This document shows, one piece after another, positions 9,421-17,755 of a stretch of 24,810 nucleotides of DNA. Position 1 is the stretch's first letter; each line of letters begins with the position of its first letter. Both the position numbers and the translations under genes were made by a program. This DNA comes from HGM04593 sp964458275 (GTDB lineage: Bacteria > Bacteroidota > Bacteroidia > Bacteroidales > Bacteroidaceae), in contig CAYWIE010000040.1 in assembly GCA_964458275.1 (NCBI GenBank), positions 1 through 24,810 on the forward strand. Direction: 5' to 3'. Below the pieces are notes generated by a model. That model worked only from the letters and a program-made list of their open reading frames with translations, did not search any database and was not told the origin of the DNA.

Positions 9421-12400
9421 ATGGGAAAACTATTTGCAATCAACAGCAGGAATATCTTTCTTGTAGCAGCAACGGCAGCACTCTCTTTGAGTATGCCGCT
9501 TTGCGCATCGGACAGCAATCCGGCAGATGAAATGACAAGAATTGCATCTGTCTGTCGAATCAATCCCACGACAGTGGAGATGAAAACAGAAAATGGAGTG
9601 AGAATTGCGCTCGATTTTTATGGCGAGAACATAGTAAGAGTCTTCCGCGACAACGCGGGGGGAATGATACGCGACCCCAAAGCAACCCCCGAAGCAAAAA
9701 TCCTTGTGTCTACACCCCGAAAACCGGTAAGCAAGCTTGATGTAAAGGAAAGCGACAATACATACATCGTAACCACCGCAGGCATCGAACTTACAATAGA
9801 CAAGCAGAGCGGACAGATGAAAGCCAAGAATCTCGCCAACGGCAAGATAGCGTTCGAAGAGATTGCACCGGTGGAGTTCAAAAAAGGCAAGACTACAATC
9901 ACTCTCAAAGCTAACCCCGATGCCTACTTCTATGGCGGTGGCGTTCAGAACGGACGTTTTTCGCACAAAGGCAAGATAATAGCCATAGAGAACCAGAACA
10001 GTTGGACCGACGGCGGTGTTGCATCTCCCAGCCCCAACTATTGGTCGACAGAGGGCTACGGATTCATGTGGCACACATTCAAAAAAGGAAAGTACGATTT
10101 CGGGGCAACCGAACCGGGAAAGGTTACACTGATGCACGAGACAGACTATCTCGATGTGTTTTTCATGGTTAACGAAGAGCCTACGGCACTTCTGAACGAC
10201 TTCTATCAGCTTACCGGCAACCCGGTGCTTTTGCCTAAATTCGGATTCTACGAAGGTCATCTCAATGCCTACAACCGCGACTATTGGAAAGAGTCGCAGG
10301 ATGGCAGCGGTGTACTCTTCGAGGATGGCAAACGCTATCGCGAAAGCCAGAATGACAACGGCGGTACAAAGGAGTCTCTCAATGGCGAGAAGAACAACTA
10401 CCAGTTCTCGGCACGCGCAGTAATCGACCGATACAAAGCAGCAGACATGCCGCTCGGATGGATTCTTCCCAATGACGGTTACGGTGCCGGCTACGGACAA
10501 ACATCCACTCTCGACGGCAACATCCAGAACCTTAAAGAGTTCGGCGACTATGCACGCAAGAACGGCGTTGAGATTGGACTCTGGACCGAGTCCAATCTTC
10601 ATCCCAAGGAGGGTATCAGCGCACTGTTGCAGCGCGACCTTATAAAGGAGGTGCGGGATGCCGGTGTACGTGTACTCAAGACAGACGTTGCATGGGTGGG
10701 TGCAGGTTACTCATTCGGGCTCAACGGAGTAACCGATGCGGCACATATAATGCCATATTACGGCAACAACTGCCGTCCTTTCATTATCTCGCTCGACGGT
10801 TGGGCGGGAACACAGCGTTACGCAACAATCTGGACAGGCGACCAGAGCGGTGGCGAATGGGAGTATATCCGTTTCCACATCCCCACATACATCGGTTCAG
10901 GCTTGTCGGGACAGCCCAACATTACATCAGATGTGGACGGTATTTTCGGTGGAAAGAATATGCAGGTCAACATCCGCGACTTCCAATGGAAAACCTTCAC
11001 TCCCATGCAGTTGAATATGGACGGATGGGGCGCAAACGAAAAATATCCTCAGGCGCTTGGCGAGCCGGCTGCTTCAATCAACCGTACTTATCTCAAAATT
11101 AAATCCGAGATAATGCCCTATGCCTACAGTATCGCTCACGAGGCAATAGATGGCAAGCCTATGATTCGCGCAATGTTCCTCGAAGAGGAGAATCCATACA
11201 CTTTGGGTACCTCCACGCAGTATCAGTTCATGTACGGTCCTTACATGCTTGTGGCTCCCATTTACCAGTCTACGGCGATGGATAAATTCGGAAACGACGT
11301 GCGCAACGGAATCTATCTCCCCGCCGGCACATGGATAGACTATTTCACTGGCGAGAAGTTCGAAGGAGGTCGTGTTCTCAACAATGTCGACGCTCCCATT
11401 TGGAAACTTCCCATATATATCAAGCAGGGAGCGATAATCCCCATGAATGAACCACATAACAATGTGTCGGAAATAGACCCTGCATTGCGAATATATGAAA
11501 TCTATCCCGGAGGAAAGAGCTCATTTGCTGAATATGACGATGACGGCAAGAGCGAACTCTATCGCAACGGTGAATTTACGACAACCCTCATCGAACAGGT
11601 CTGCGACGAAAAGCAGAATGTAACGATTACCGTTAATGCAACCAAAGGCGGGTTCGACGGCTTTGTAAAGGAAAAGAAGACAATTTTCAGAATCAATGCC
11701 TCAAAGGCGCCCAAGAAACTTACAGCAAAAGTAGGTAAAAAGAGTATAAAACTTCTCGAAGTGTTCTCACTCGAAGAGTTTGAAAAAAGCGAGAACTGCT
11801 ACTTCTACTATCCGGCACCGGAACTTAACCGTTTCTCGACACCAGGTACCGAGTACGAAGGATTCTCGTTGAAGAAGAATCCCCAGATTTGGGTTAAATT
11901 GGCTTCTGCCGACGTAACAGCATCAGCGACAACGCTTGCAATCAAAGGCTATGAATATGACCCCATCGACAAACTGCATAGAACAGAAGGTGAATTGTCG
12001 GCACCGGCAATAACAATAAAAGAGGAGAACCGCGAGGCATACACCATCACACCTACATGGGAGAAGGTGCAGAATGCCGACTACTACGAAATAATGTTCG
12101 GCGACATGCTGTACTCGACCATCACAGAGGAGAAGCTGCTCTTCGAAGACCTTCAGGCACTGACCGACTACACATTCAAAATTCGCGCCGTAAACAAGAG
12201 CGGAGCATCGGAGTGGGCAGAAATCAAGACAAAGACCAAGAGCAATCCTCTTGAATTTGCACTCAAAGGAGTAACGGCAGAGACAACGGCAGAAAATCAG
12301 GGCGGACAAGGCACCAACCGTATCTTCGACTTCGAGGAGGGCAATGTATGGCACACCAAGTACAGCACAAAAGCTGTTCCTTTTGATATGACAATAGACC

Positions 12401-13284
12401 TCCATAGTGTGAACACCCTTGATAAATTCCACTATCTGCCCCGACTCGATACAGGTAACGGTACAATACTCGAAGGAACTGTATCATACAGCGAGGACAA
12501 GAACAGCTGGAGCACTCCTGTTCCATTCACATGGAAACGCGATGCAGAGGTTAAAGTCTTTACATTCACAGAAAAGCCTGTGGCACGCTACATAAGAATC
12601 AGTGTAACAAAGGCTCTTGGCGACTACGGCTCAGGTCGTGAACTCTACATCTTCAAGGTTCCCGGTACAGAAAGCTTTATTCCGGGCGACATCAACAACG
12701 ACAAGAAGATAGACGAGAACGACCTCACCTCGTACATGAACTATACAGGATTGCGCAAGAGCGACTCTGACTTTGAATACATAAGCAAGGGCGACATCAA
12801 CCGGAACGGTCTCATAGATGCGTTTGACATTTCGGCTGTGGCAACATGTCTGAACGACGGTGTCAACGATTACAATGACGGCAAGGTCGGCGGCTCTATA
12901 ACGCTTGCGGCTGACAAGAAGAGCTACAAGGCAGGCGAGAGAGTCGAAATCTGTGTCAAAGGAGAGAATCTTACAGGTGTAAACGCACTGAGCTTCTCAC
13001 TTCCCTACAGCACAAACGACTACGAATATGTAGAGATACAGTTCCCCGAAGCTGAGGAGAGCATGGGCGTAGAGAAGATGGAGAATCTGAGCAAGAACCG
13101 TCTGCACACCAACGGCATGACAGCCCTCTATCCTACATTCGCGAACTTGGGCGAGAAAGCAAAAATCAACGGCAGCGGTACACTCTTCAAGATTGTGATG
13201 AAGGCAAAACGCAACGTTAAATTCGAACTCAAGGCTACCGATGGAGTGATGGCAGACAAGTTCCTGAACACAGTAAGTTTTTAG
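9421..13284 (+). CDS. Secreted modular GH31 glycosidase, possibly alpha-N-acetylgalactosaminidase
   Basis: A 1287-residue exported enzyme. A signal peptide probably ends at Ala29 (LCA, then SDS). A beta-sandwich (about 60-260) precedes the GH31 barrel (about 265-625). The likely nucleophile is Asp422 in KTDVAWVGAGYSFG and the likely acid/base is Asp474 in WTGDQSGGEWEYIRFHIP. The WxDMNE nucleophile motif of classic alpha-glucosidases is absent. From memory, the observed motifs resemble the GH31 alpha-N-acetylgalactosaminidases of gut bacteria, which would point to mucin-type O-glycans. After C-terminal beta domains come an FN3 domain (about 860-940), a CBM32/F5-8C-like domain (about 945-1080), a dockerin-like region with two Ca-binding loops (about 1087-1150), and a cohesin-like beta domain to the end. 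It is followed after 26 bases by a peptidase gene. Confidence 0.88.
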   Translation: MGKLFAINSRNIFLVAATAALSLSMPLCASDSNPADEMTRIASVCRINPTTVEMKTENGVRIALDFYGENIVRVFRDNAGGMIRDPKATPEAKILVSTPRKPVSKLDVKESDNTYIVTTAGIELTIDKQSGQMKAKNLANGKIAFEEIAPVEFKKGKTTITLKANPDAYFYGGGVQNGRFSHKGKIIAIENQNSWTDGGVASPSPNYWSTEGYGFMWHTFKKGKYDFGATEPGKVTLMHETDYLDVFFMVNEEPTALLNDFYQLTGNPVLLPKFGFYEGHLNAYNRDYWKESQDGSGVLFEDGKRYRESQNDNGGTKESLNGEKNNYQFSARAVIDRYKAADMPLGWILPNDGYGAGYGQTSTLDGNIQNLKEFGDYARKNGVEIGLWTESNLHPKEGISALLQRDLIKEVRDAGVRVLKTDVAWVGAGYSFGLNGVTDAAHIMPYYGNNCRPFIISLDGWAGTQRYATIWTGDQSGGEWEYIRFHIPTYIGSGLSGQPNITSDVDGIFGGKNMQVNIRDFQWKTFTPMQLNMDGWGANEKYPQALGEPAASINRTYLKIKSEIMPYAYSIAHEAIDGKPMIRAMFLEEENPYTLGTSTQYQFMYGPYMLVAPIYQSTAMDKFGNDVRNGIYLPAGTWIDYFTGEKFEGGRVLNNVDAPIWKLPIYIKQGAIIPMNEPHNNVSEIDPALRIYEIYPGGKSSFAEYDDDGKSELYRNGEFTTTLIEQVCDEKQNVTITVNATKGGFDGFVKEKKTIFRINASKAPKKLTAKVGKKSIKLLEVFSLEEFEKSENCYFYYPAPELNRFSTPGTEYEGFSLKKNPQIWVKLASADVTASATTLAIKGYEYDPIDKLHRTEGELSAPAITIKEENREAYTITPTWEKVQNADYYEIMFGDMLYSTITEEKLLFEDLQALTDYTFKIRAVNKSGASEWAEIKTKTKSNPLEFALKGVTAETTAENQGGQGTNRIFDFEEGNVWHTKYSTKAVPFDMTIDLHSVNTLDKFHYLPRLDTGNGTILEGTVSYSEDKNSWSTPVPFTWKRDAEVKVFTFTEKPVARYIRISVTKALGDYGSGRELYIFKVPGTESFIPGDINNDKKIDENDLTSYMNYTGLRKSDSDFEYISKGDINRNGLIDAFDISAVATCLNDGVNDYNDGKVGGSITLAADKKSYKAGERVEICVKGENLTGVNALSFSLPYSTNDYEYVEIQFPEAEESMGVEKMENLSKNRLHTNGMTALYPTFANLGEKAKINGSGTLFKIVMKAKRNVKFELKATDGVMADKFLNTVSF

Positions 13285-13310
13285 AAACTCCCTTATAAAC
13301 CCTTTCAGCC

Positions 13311-15419
13311 ATGAAAAGCAAAATAGTATATTTAATTATTCTTACAGCTATGCTCACATTCACATCATGCGGCAACAATTCCGATAAAAGCGTCAACCCC
13401 CTGTGCGCAGAGAGTAGCGCTCCTTTCGGCGCACCGGAGTTCGGACGCTATAAAACCTCTGACTATCTGCCGGCTTTCGAACAGGCTATCGCCGAAAAAA
13501 GAGCCGAGATACAAAAAGTGATAGATTGCCCCGATGCACCTACATATGCAAACACGATTGACGCACTCGAACTCAGCGGCCGTCTTCTCGACAAGGTCAG
13601 CAGCATATTCTTTACCCTCAACGAGAGCGATTCAAACGACGAGATGTTGGCAATAGAAAACCAGATAACCCCAAAGCTCACCGAACTTAGCGGGTACATC
13701 TTCATGAACGACACGCTCTTCAGTCGCATACGTGCGCTTTACGACAACCGTCAGTCGCTTAATCTCACAGAAGAGCAGTCAATAGTGCTCGAAAACTACT
13801 ACAAGGAATTTGTGCGCGGAGGAGCACTGCTCAATGCCGAGGACAAGAAAAAGCTCCTTGATATTGACACCCGATTGGGGCTTGCGGCAATAGAGTTCGG
13901 CAGCAACCTTCTTGCCGATTCAAAAGATTTCAGACTGATTATCACCGACGAGAAGGAACTTTCGGGACTTCCCGAAGGTGTGCGCCGTGCAGCGCTCGAT
14001 GCAGCAAAAGAGGCAAATGTGGATGGCTGGCTCTTCACGCTTGACAAGCCAAGTTGCATACCATTCCTGCAATATGCCGACAGCCGCGCTCTTCGCGAAA
14101 AGATATATAAAGCATATTACAGCCGCGGAGACAATGACAACAAGTACAATAACAAGAACGTCATACGCAAAGTCCTCGATTTGCGCTTGCAGAAAGCCCG
14201 TCTGCTCGGATTTGACACATATGCCGACTTCAAGATGGATGTGAAGATGGCAAAGACTCCGCAGGCTGCAACCAAACTTATGGAGGACATCTGGACAGCA
14301 GCTATCAAACGTGCCAAAGAGGAGGCGGCAGAACTTCAGAAACTCATCGACAGCGAGGGTGGCAATTTCAAACTCGCAGGCTGGGACTGGATGTATTATA
14401 CCGAAAAATTGCGTAAGGCAAAATATGCACTCGACGAAAATGAAATAAAGCCCTATTTCCAATTGGAGAATGTGCGCGACGGAGCATTTGACTGTGCTGC
14501 ACGATTGTTCGGGTTGAGTTTTGTTCCTCTGAACAACATTCCCATCTATAACGACAGTGTAAAGGTGTTCCAGGTGCTCGACGAAGAGAAGAAGCACCTC
14601 GGCATATTCTATGGCGACTATTTCCCCCGTAAATCAAAACGTTCGGGAGCGTGGATGACAAATTTTGTAAATCAGATAGAGCTGGGCGGTTATAATGTAC
14701 GTCCTATGATAGTGAATGTCTGCAACTTTACTCCAGCTTCGGGTGAAACACCATCGCTGTTGAATATAGACGAAACACTGACACTTTTCCACGAATTCGG
14801 CCACGCACTGCACGGCATGATGACAAGAACCCACTATCCCTCTGTGAGCGGTACAAACGTAAAACACGACTTTGTGGAACTCTTCTCTCAGATATACGAA
14901 CATTGGGCAATGGAGCCCGAAGTGCTCAAACAATATGCCAAGCACTACAAGACAGGCGAAGCAATCCCTGCCGAACTGATAGAAAAGATTAAAAAAGCGT
15001 CGCACTTCAATTCGGGCTTCGAGACGACAGAACTTGTGGCGGCTGCACTCCTTGATATGAAGATGCACCGCCTGACAGATTACACAGATTTCGACTGCAA
15101 TGAATTCGAGAAGCAGTTGCGTGCCGAGATTGGCTTTATTCCCGAAATAGAGTACCGTTACCGTACTTGCAACTTCTCTCACATATTCAATAGCGGATAT
15201 TCTGTCGGTTACTACGCATATCTGTGGGCAGAAGTGCTGGATGCAGATGCGTTCGAACTCTTCAAGGAACGGGGAATATTCGATACAGCAACAGCAAAGT
15301 CATTCCAACATCTTTTAGAGATGGGCGGCAGCGAGGACCCGATGGTGCAGTACCGCAAATTCCGAGGTGCAGAACCCAATCCTCAGGCCCTGCTCAGAAG
15401 TCGTGGACTTATAGATTGA
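13311..15419 (+). CDS. dcp: M3-family zinc peptidase lipoprotein (Dcp/oligopeptidase A-like)
   Basis: A 702-residue metallopeptidase of the thimet oligopeptidase family, which cuts short peptides. Unlike the cytoplasmic E. coli enzymes it carries a lipoprotein signal with Cys20 (LTFTSC), so it should sit in the periplasm or on the outer membrane. The zinc site is HEFGH at residues 494-498, with the third ligand Glu523 in HDFVELFSQIYEHW. The C-terminal substrate-binding region (SHIFNSGYSVGYYAYLWAEV) is complete. The length fits the 680-700 residues of the family plus a signal peptide. It lies 26 bases after the GH31 gene and 12 bases before the next gene, so these three are probably one operon for breaking down external glycoprotein or peptide. 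Dcp is the closest name, but oligopeptidase A cannot be excluded. Confidence 0.9.
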   Translation: MKSKIVYLIILTAMLTFTSCGNNSDKSVNPLCAESSAPFGAPEFGRYKTSDYLPAFEQAIAEKRAEIQKVIDCPDAPTYANTIDALELSGRLLDKVSSIFFTLNESDSNDEMLAIENQITPKLTELSGYIFMNDTLFSRIRALYDNRQSLNLTEEQSIVLENYYKEFVRGGALLNAEDKKKLLDIDTRLGLAAIEFGSNLLADSKDFRLIITDEKELSGLPEGVRRAALDAAKEANVDGWLFTLDKPSCIPFLQYADSRALREKIYKAYYSRGDNDNKYNNKNVIRKVLDLRLQKARLLGFDTYADFKMDVKMAKTPQAATKLMEDIWTAAIKRAKEEAAELQKLIDSEGGNFKLAGWDWMYYTEKLRKAKYALDENEIKPYFQLENVRDGAFDCAARLFGLSFVPLNNIPIYNDSVKVFQVLDEEKKHLGIFYGDYFPRKSKRSGAWMTNFVNQIELGGYNVRPMIVNVCNFTPASGETPSLLNIDETLTLFHEFGHALHGMMTRTHYPSVSGTNVKHDFVELFSQIYEHWAMEPEVLKQYAKHYKTGEAIPAELIEKIKKASHFNSGFETTELVAAALLDMKMHRLTDYTDFDCNEFEKQLRAEIGFIPEIEYRYRTCNFSHIFNSGYSVGYYAYLWAEVLDADAFELFKERGIFDTATAKSFQHLLEMGGSEDPMVQYRKFRGAEPNPQALLRSRGLID

Positions 15420-15431
15420 TATCAGGAATAT

Positions 15432-15932
15432 ATGGAAAGCAGAATAGAAAAGGCAATATCGCTTTTTAAAGAAGGCTACAACTGTTCACAGGCAGTTGTA
15501 GCTACATATGCCGAGGACTACGGTTTCACACGTGAACAGGCATTGAGAATGGCAGCCTCATTCGGAGGTGGCATAGGACGGATGCGCCGTACGTGCGGAG
15601 CGGCATGCGGGCTTTTTATGCTTGCCGGGCTGGAGACGGGGTGTACAGAAGGCAAGAACCGCGAGGGGAAAGAGAACAATTATAAGGTGGTGCAGATGCT
15701 TGCCCGCGAATTTGAACGTCGTAACGGGTCGACAATTTGCGCCGAACTGTTAGGGCTCTCCAAAAATGCACCTACTCCTCCCACTCCAGAGGCGCGGACG
15801 GCGGAATATTTCAAGAAACGGCCATGTGTGAAAATGGTCGAAGAGGCTGCACGCATTTGGGAGGAGTTTTTGGCGGGAAACAGATTCGATGAGTTATTTT
15901 CCCTGCGTTCCCAAATGAGTGTAGAGAGATAG
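15432..15932 (+). CDS. C_GCAxxG_C_C family multi-cysteine protein
   Basis: A 166-residue cytoplasmic protein with no signal peptide. Six cysteines stand out: Cys18 (EGYNCSQAV), Cys55 and Cys59 (RTCGAACG), Cys71, Cys103 (STICAELLG) and Cys132 (KRPCVKMV). The pattern of a first cysteine after YN, a CGAxxG-like core and two later cysteines is that of the C_GCAxxG_C_C family, whose function is unknown and which is assumed to be redox-active or metal-binding. It begins 12 bases after the peptidase stop, which suggests a shared transcript. No clear terminator follows, only a short palindrome (CAAAGCTTTG) near 15937. Confidence 0.85.
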   Translation: MESRIEKAISLFKEGYNCSQAVVATYAEDYGFTREQALRMAASFGGGIGRMRRTCGAACGLFMLAGLETGCTEGKNREGKENNYKVVQMLAREFERRNGSTICAELLGLSKNAPTPPTPEARTAEYFKKRPCVKMVEEAARIWEEFLAGNRFDELFSLRSQMSVER

Positions 15933-16104
15933 ATTGCAAAGCTTTGGATGTGATACGCTTGAGTGTTTTTTAGCAAAATAAGCTGTTATATCTGTTGTTG
16001 AAGTTAAATGTTGTTAATTTATTAAGTTAAAAAATGCCTTTTTAAAAAGTATACAGTACTTTTGTGCCCGAAAATCAGAACATTAAATTTAAATTATTAA
16101 AATC
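15933..16104 (+). promoter_or_regulatory. Intergenic region with Bacteroidetes-type promoter
   Basis: This AT-rich gap carries TACTTTTG at 16057-16064, a perfect match to the -7 consensus TAnnTTTG. The expected -33 TTTG is weak (AATG near 16033). Transcription would begin near 16070 and leave an A-rich leader of about 35 bases before the small winged-helix gene. The rest of the gap is AT-rich with nothing else I can name. Confidence 0.6.
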
Positions 16105-16305
16105 ATGATGACAGAAAAAGCTGGAGAAATCGCAGGTCGCATCTGGAATGCGCTTAACGGTTCAGAAGGTATGACACTTAAAGAAATTAAAACAGCTGCT
16201 AAACTGAAAGAGAAAGAACTTTACTTAGGTCTTGGTTGGTTGCTTCGTGAGGATAAAATCTACTCTTTCGACGCAGAAGGTGAAGAGACATTCGCGCTTA
16301 AATAA
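16105..16305 (+). CDS. Small winged-helix protein (DUF2582-like)
   Basis: A 66-residue protein beginning with tandem ATGs (16105 and 16108). The sequence fits a single small winged-helix domain: helices around AGEIAGRIWNAL, MTLKEIKTAA and KEKELYLGLGWLLRED, then a short beta wing (KIYSFDAEGEETFALK). It matches my recollection of the DUF2582 winged-helix family of Bacteroidetes, which has no known function. The domain type suggests DNA binding or protein-protein contact, but nothing here shows a target. It is a single-gene unit with its own promoter and a strong terminator, which suggests independent and perhaps high expression. Confidence 0.85.
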   Translation: MMTEKAGEIAGRIWNALNGSEGMTLKEIKTAAKLKEKELYLGLGWLLREDKIYSFDAEGEETFALK

Positions 16306-16325
16306 GAAGTTCGTTTCAATCAGAT

Positions 16326-16366
16326 ATTACGGCGAGTACTTGAATTTGTTGAGTACTCGCCGTAAT
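16326..16366 (+). terminator. Terminator after the small winged-helix gene
   Basis: Arms 16326-16340 and 16352-16366 form a perfect 15-bp GC-rich stem (core GGCGAGTACT) with an 11-base loop. It begins 20 bases after the stop codon and is followed by a T-rich stretch (TTTGT, then TGTTTT). Confidence 0.8.
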
Positions 16367-16379
16367 TTGTATCCCTGTT

Positions 16380-16396
16380 TTCAGACAGCTTCTTAG
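16380..16396 (+). repeat. Degenerate copy of the AAACAGC repeat
   Basis: This 17-bp stretch just after the terminator matches 24621-24637 at 15 of 17 positions (core ACAGCTTCT). It belongs with the copies at 3675-3697 and 24614-24636, but is weaker and lacks the AATAAAA part. Confidence 0.45.
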
Positions 16397-16446
16397 TAGA
16401 CGGCTGCGAAAAATTGATTAAACGGAGATTATAGAATTACCATTAA

Positions 16447-16478
16447 TTTGCTTTTTCCGATAGATTGTACTATCTTCG
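16447..16478 (+). promoter_or_regulatory. Promoter for carboxynorspermidine dehydrogenase-recA operon
   Basis: TTTG at 16447-16450 and TATCTTCG at 16471-16478 are separated by 20 bases. This is the Bacteroidetes sigma-ABfr pattern with one mismatch in the -7 box. Transcription would begin near 16485. A small hairpin (TGCAGT/ACTGCA, 16487-16501) would then sit at the very 5' end of the mRNA, followed by about 45 bases of leader. Confidence 0.6.
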
Positions 16479-16547
16479 CAACAAATTGCAGTCATACTGC
16501 ATAGACAAAACACTTCTTATTATCTAACACTTAGAAAACTAACAAAA

Positions 16548-17741
16548 ATGGGAAAGGTTTTAATTATCGGAGCCGGTGGAGTCGGCACAGTGGCAGCATT
16601 CAAGGTCGCTCAGAACAGTGATGTGTTCACAGAAATAATGATAGCAAGCCGTACACGCTCCAAATGCGATGCAATAGTAAAAGCAATCGGCAATCCCAAT
16701 ATAAAAACGGCAGCAGTAGATGCCGACAATGTAGAGGAACTGGTAGCTCTTTTCAATGGCTTCAAGCCCGAAATAGTAATCAACGTGGCTTTGCCTTATC
16801 AGGACCTCACAATCATGGAAGCTTGTCTGCAATGCGGAGTGAACTACCTTGATACAGCCAACTATGAGCCTAAGGATGTTGCTCACTTTGAGTATAGCTG
16901 GCAGTGGGCATACCATGAGAGATTCAAGGAGGCTGGTCTTACCGCAATCCTCGGATGCGGATTCGACCCCGGAGTTAGCGGCGTCTACACAGCATACGCG
17001 GCAAAGCACCACTTCGACGAGATACACTACCTCGATATCGTTGACTGCAATGCCGGCGACCACCACAAAGCGTTTGCTACCAACTTCAATCCCGAAATCA
17101 ACATCCGTGAGATAACACAGAACGGACGTTACTACGAGGATGGCAAATGGGTAGAGACCGGAGCGCTTGAGATACACCAGCCCATCACATACCCCAATAT
17201 CGGTCCCCGTGAATCGTATCTGCTGTTCCACGAAGAGCTCGAATCGCTCACAAAGAACTTCCCCACAATCAAACGTGCCCGTTTCTGGATGACATTCGGA
17301 CAAGAGTATCTTATCCACTTGCGCGTAATACAGAATATTGGTATGGCACGCATCGACGAGATAGACTATAATGGCATGAAGATTGTTCCCTTGCAGTTCC
17401 TCAAGGCAGTTCTTCCCAATCCTCAGGACCTCGGAGAGAACTACGAAGGCGAAACATCAATCGGTTGCCGCATACGTGGTATCAAGGACGGCAAGGAACG
17501 TACCTACTATGTATATAACAACTGCAGCCATCAGGCAGCATACAAAGAGACAGGAATGCAGGGCGTAAGCTACACGACCGGTGTTCCGGCAATGATAGGA
17601 GCGATGATGTTCATGAAAGGTTTGTGGCGCAAGCCCGGTGTTTGGAACGTAGAGCAGTTCGACCCCGATCCTTTCATGGAGCAGCTCAACAAGCAAGGAC
17701 TTCCCTGGCACGAGGAGTTTGACAAGGACCTTGAACTTTAA
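16548..17741 (+). CDS. Saccharopine dehydrogenase-family protein, likely carboxynorspermidine dehydrogenase
   Basis: A 397-residue cytoplasmic oxidoreductase. The N-terminal Rossmann fold has the NAD(P)-binding motif GAGGVG (residues 8-13), followed by an acceptor-binding region including GCGFDPGVSGVY near residue 140 of the kind seen in saccharopine-dehydrogenase relatives. Its length and motifs best fit carboxynorspermidine dehydrogenase, which joins a diamine to aspartate semialdehyde in the spermidine route used by Bacteroides in place of the SAM-dependent route. The partner decarboxylase (NspC) is not in this window. Lysine-pathway saccharopine dehydrogenase is the main alternative. A clear promoter lies upstream and recA follows 14 bases after the stop, so the two are probably co-transcribed. 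Confidence 0.82.
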   Translation: MGKVLIIGAGGVGTVAAFKVAQNSDVFTEIMIASRTRSKCDAIVKAIGNPNIKTAAVDADNVEELVALFNGFKPEIVINVALPYQDLTIMEACLQCGVNYLDTANYEPKDVAHFEYSWQWAYHERFKEAGLTAILGCGFDPGVSGVYTAYAAKHHFDEIHYLDIVDCNAGDHHKAFATNFNPEINIREITQNGRYYEDGKWVETGALEIHQPITYPNIGPRESYLLFHEELESLTKNFPTIKRARFWMTFGQEYLIHLRVIQNIGMARIDEIDYNGMKIVPLQFLKAVLPNPQDLGENYEGETSIGCRIRGIKDGKERTYYVYNNCSHQAAYKETGMQGVSYTTGVPAMIGAMMFMKGLWRKPGVWNVEQFDPDPFMEQLNKQGLPWHEEFDKDLEL

Positions 17742-17755
17742 TCAGGACAAAGACA

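Noticed and set aside
9430..10602. 390-codon minus-strand open frame opposite the GH31 gene
   Set aside because: Same reasoning: antisense to conserved GH31 sequence, with no domain and a Cys/Val/Phe-rich shadow composition.
12685..13284. Evidence of a true cellulosome
   Set aside because: One protein with dockerin-like and cohesin-like modules is not enough. No scaffoldin or further dockerin enzymes are present.
15933..15980. Terminator after the C_GCAxxG_C_C gene
   Set aside because: Only a 10-bp palindrome (CAAAGCTTTG) and a later T run are seen. The stem is short and not next to the T run.
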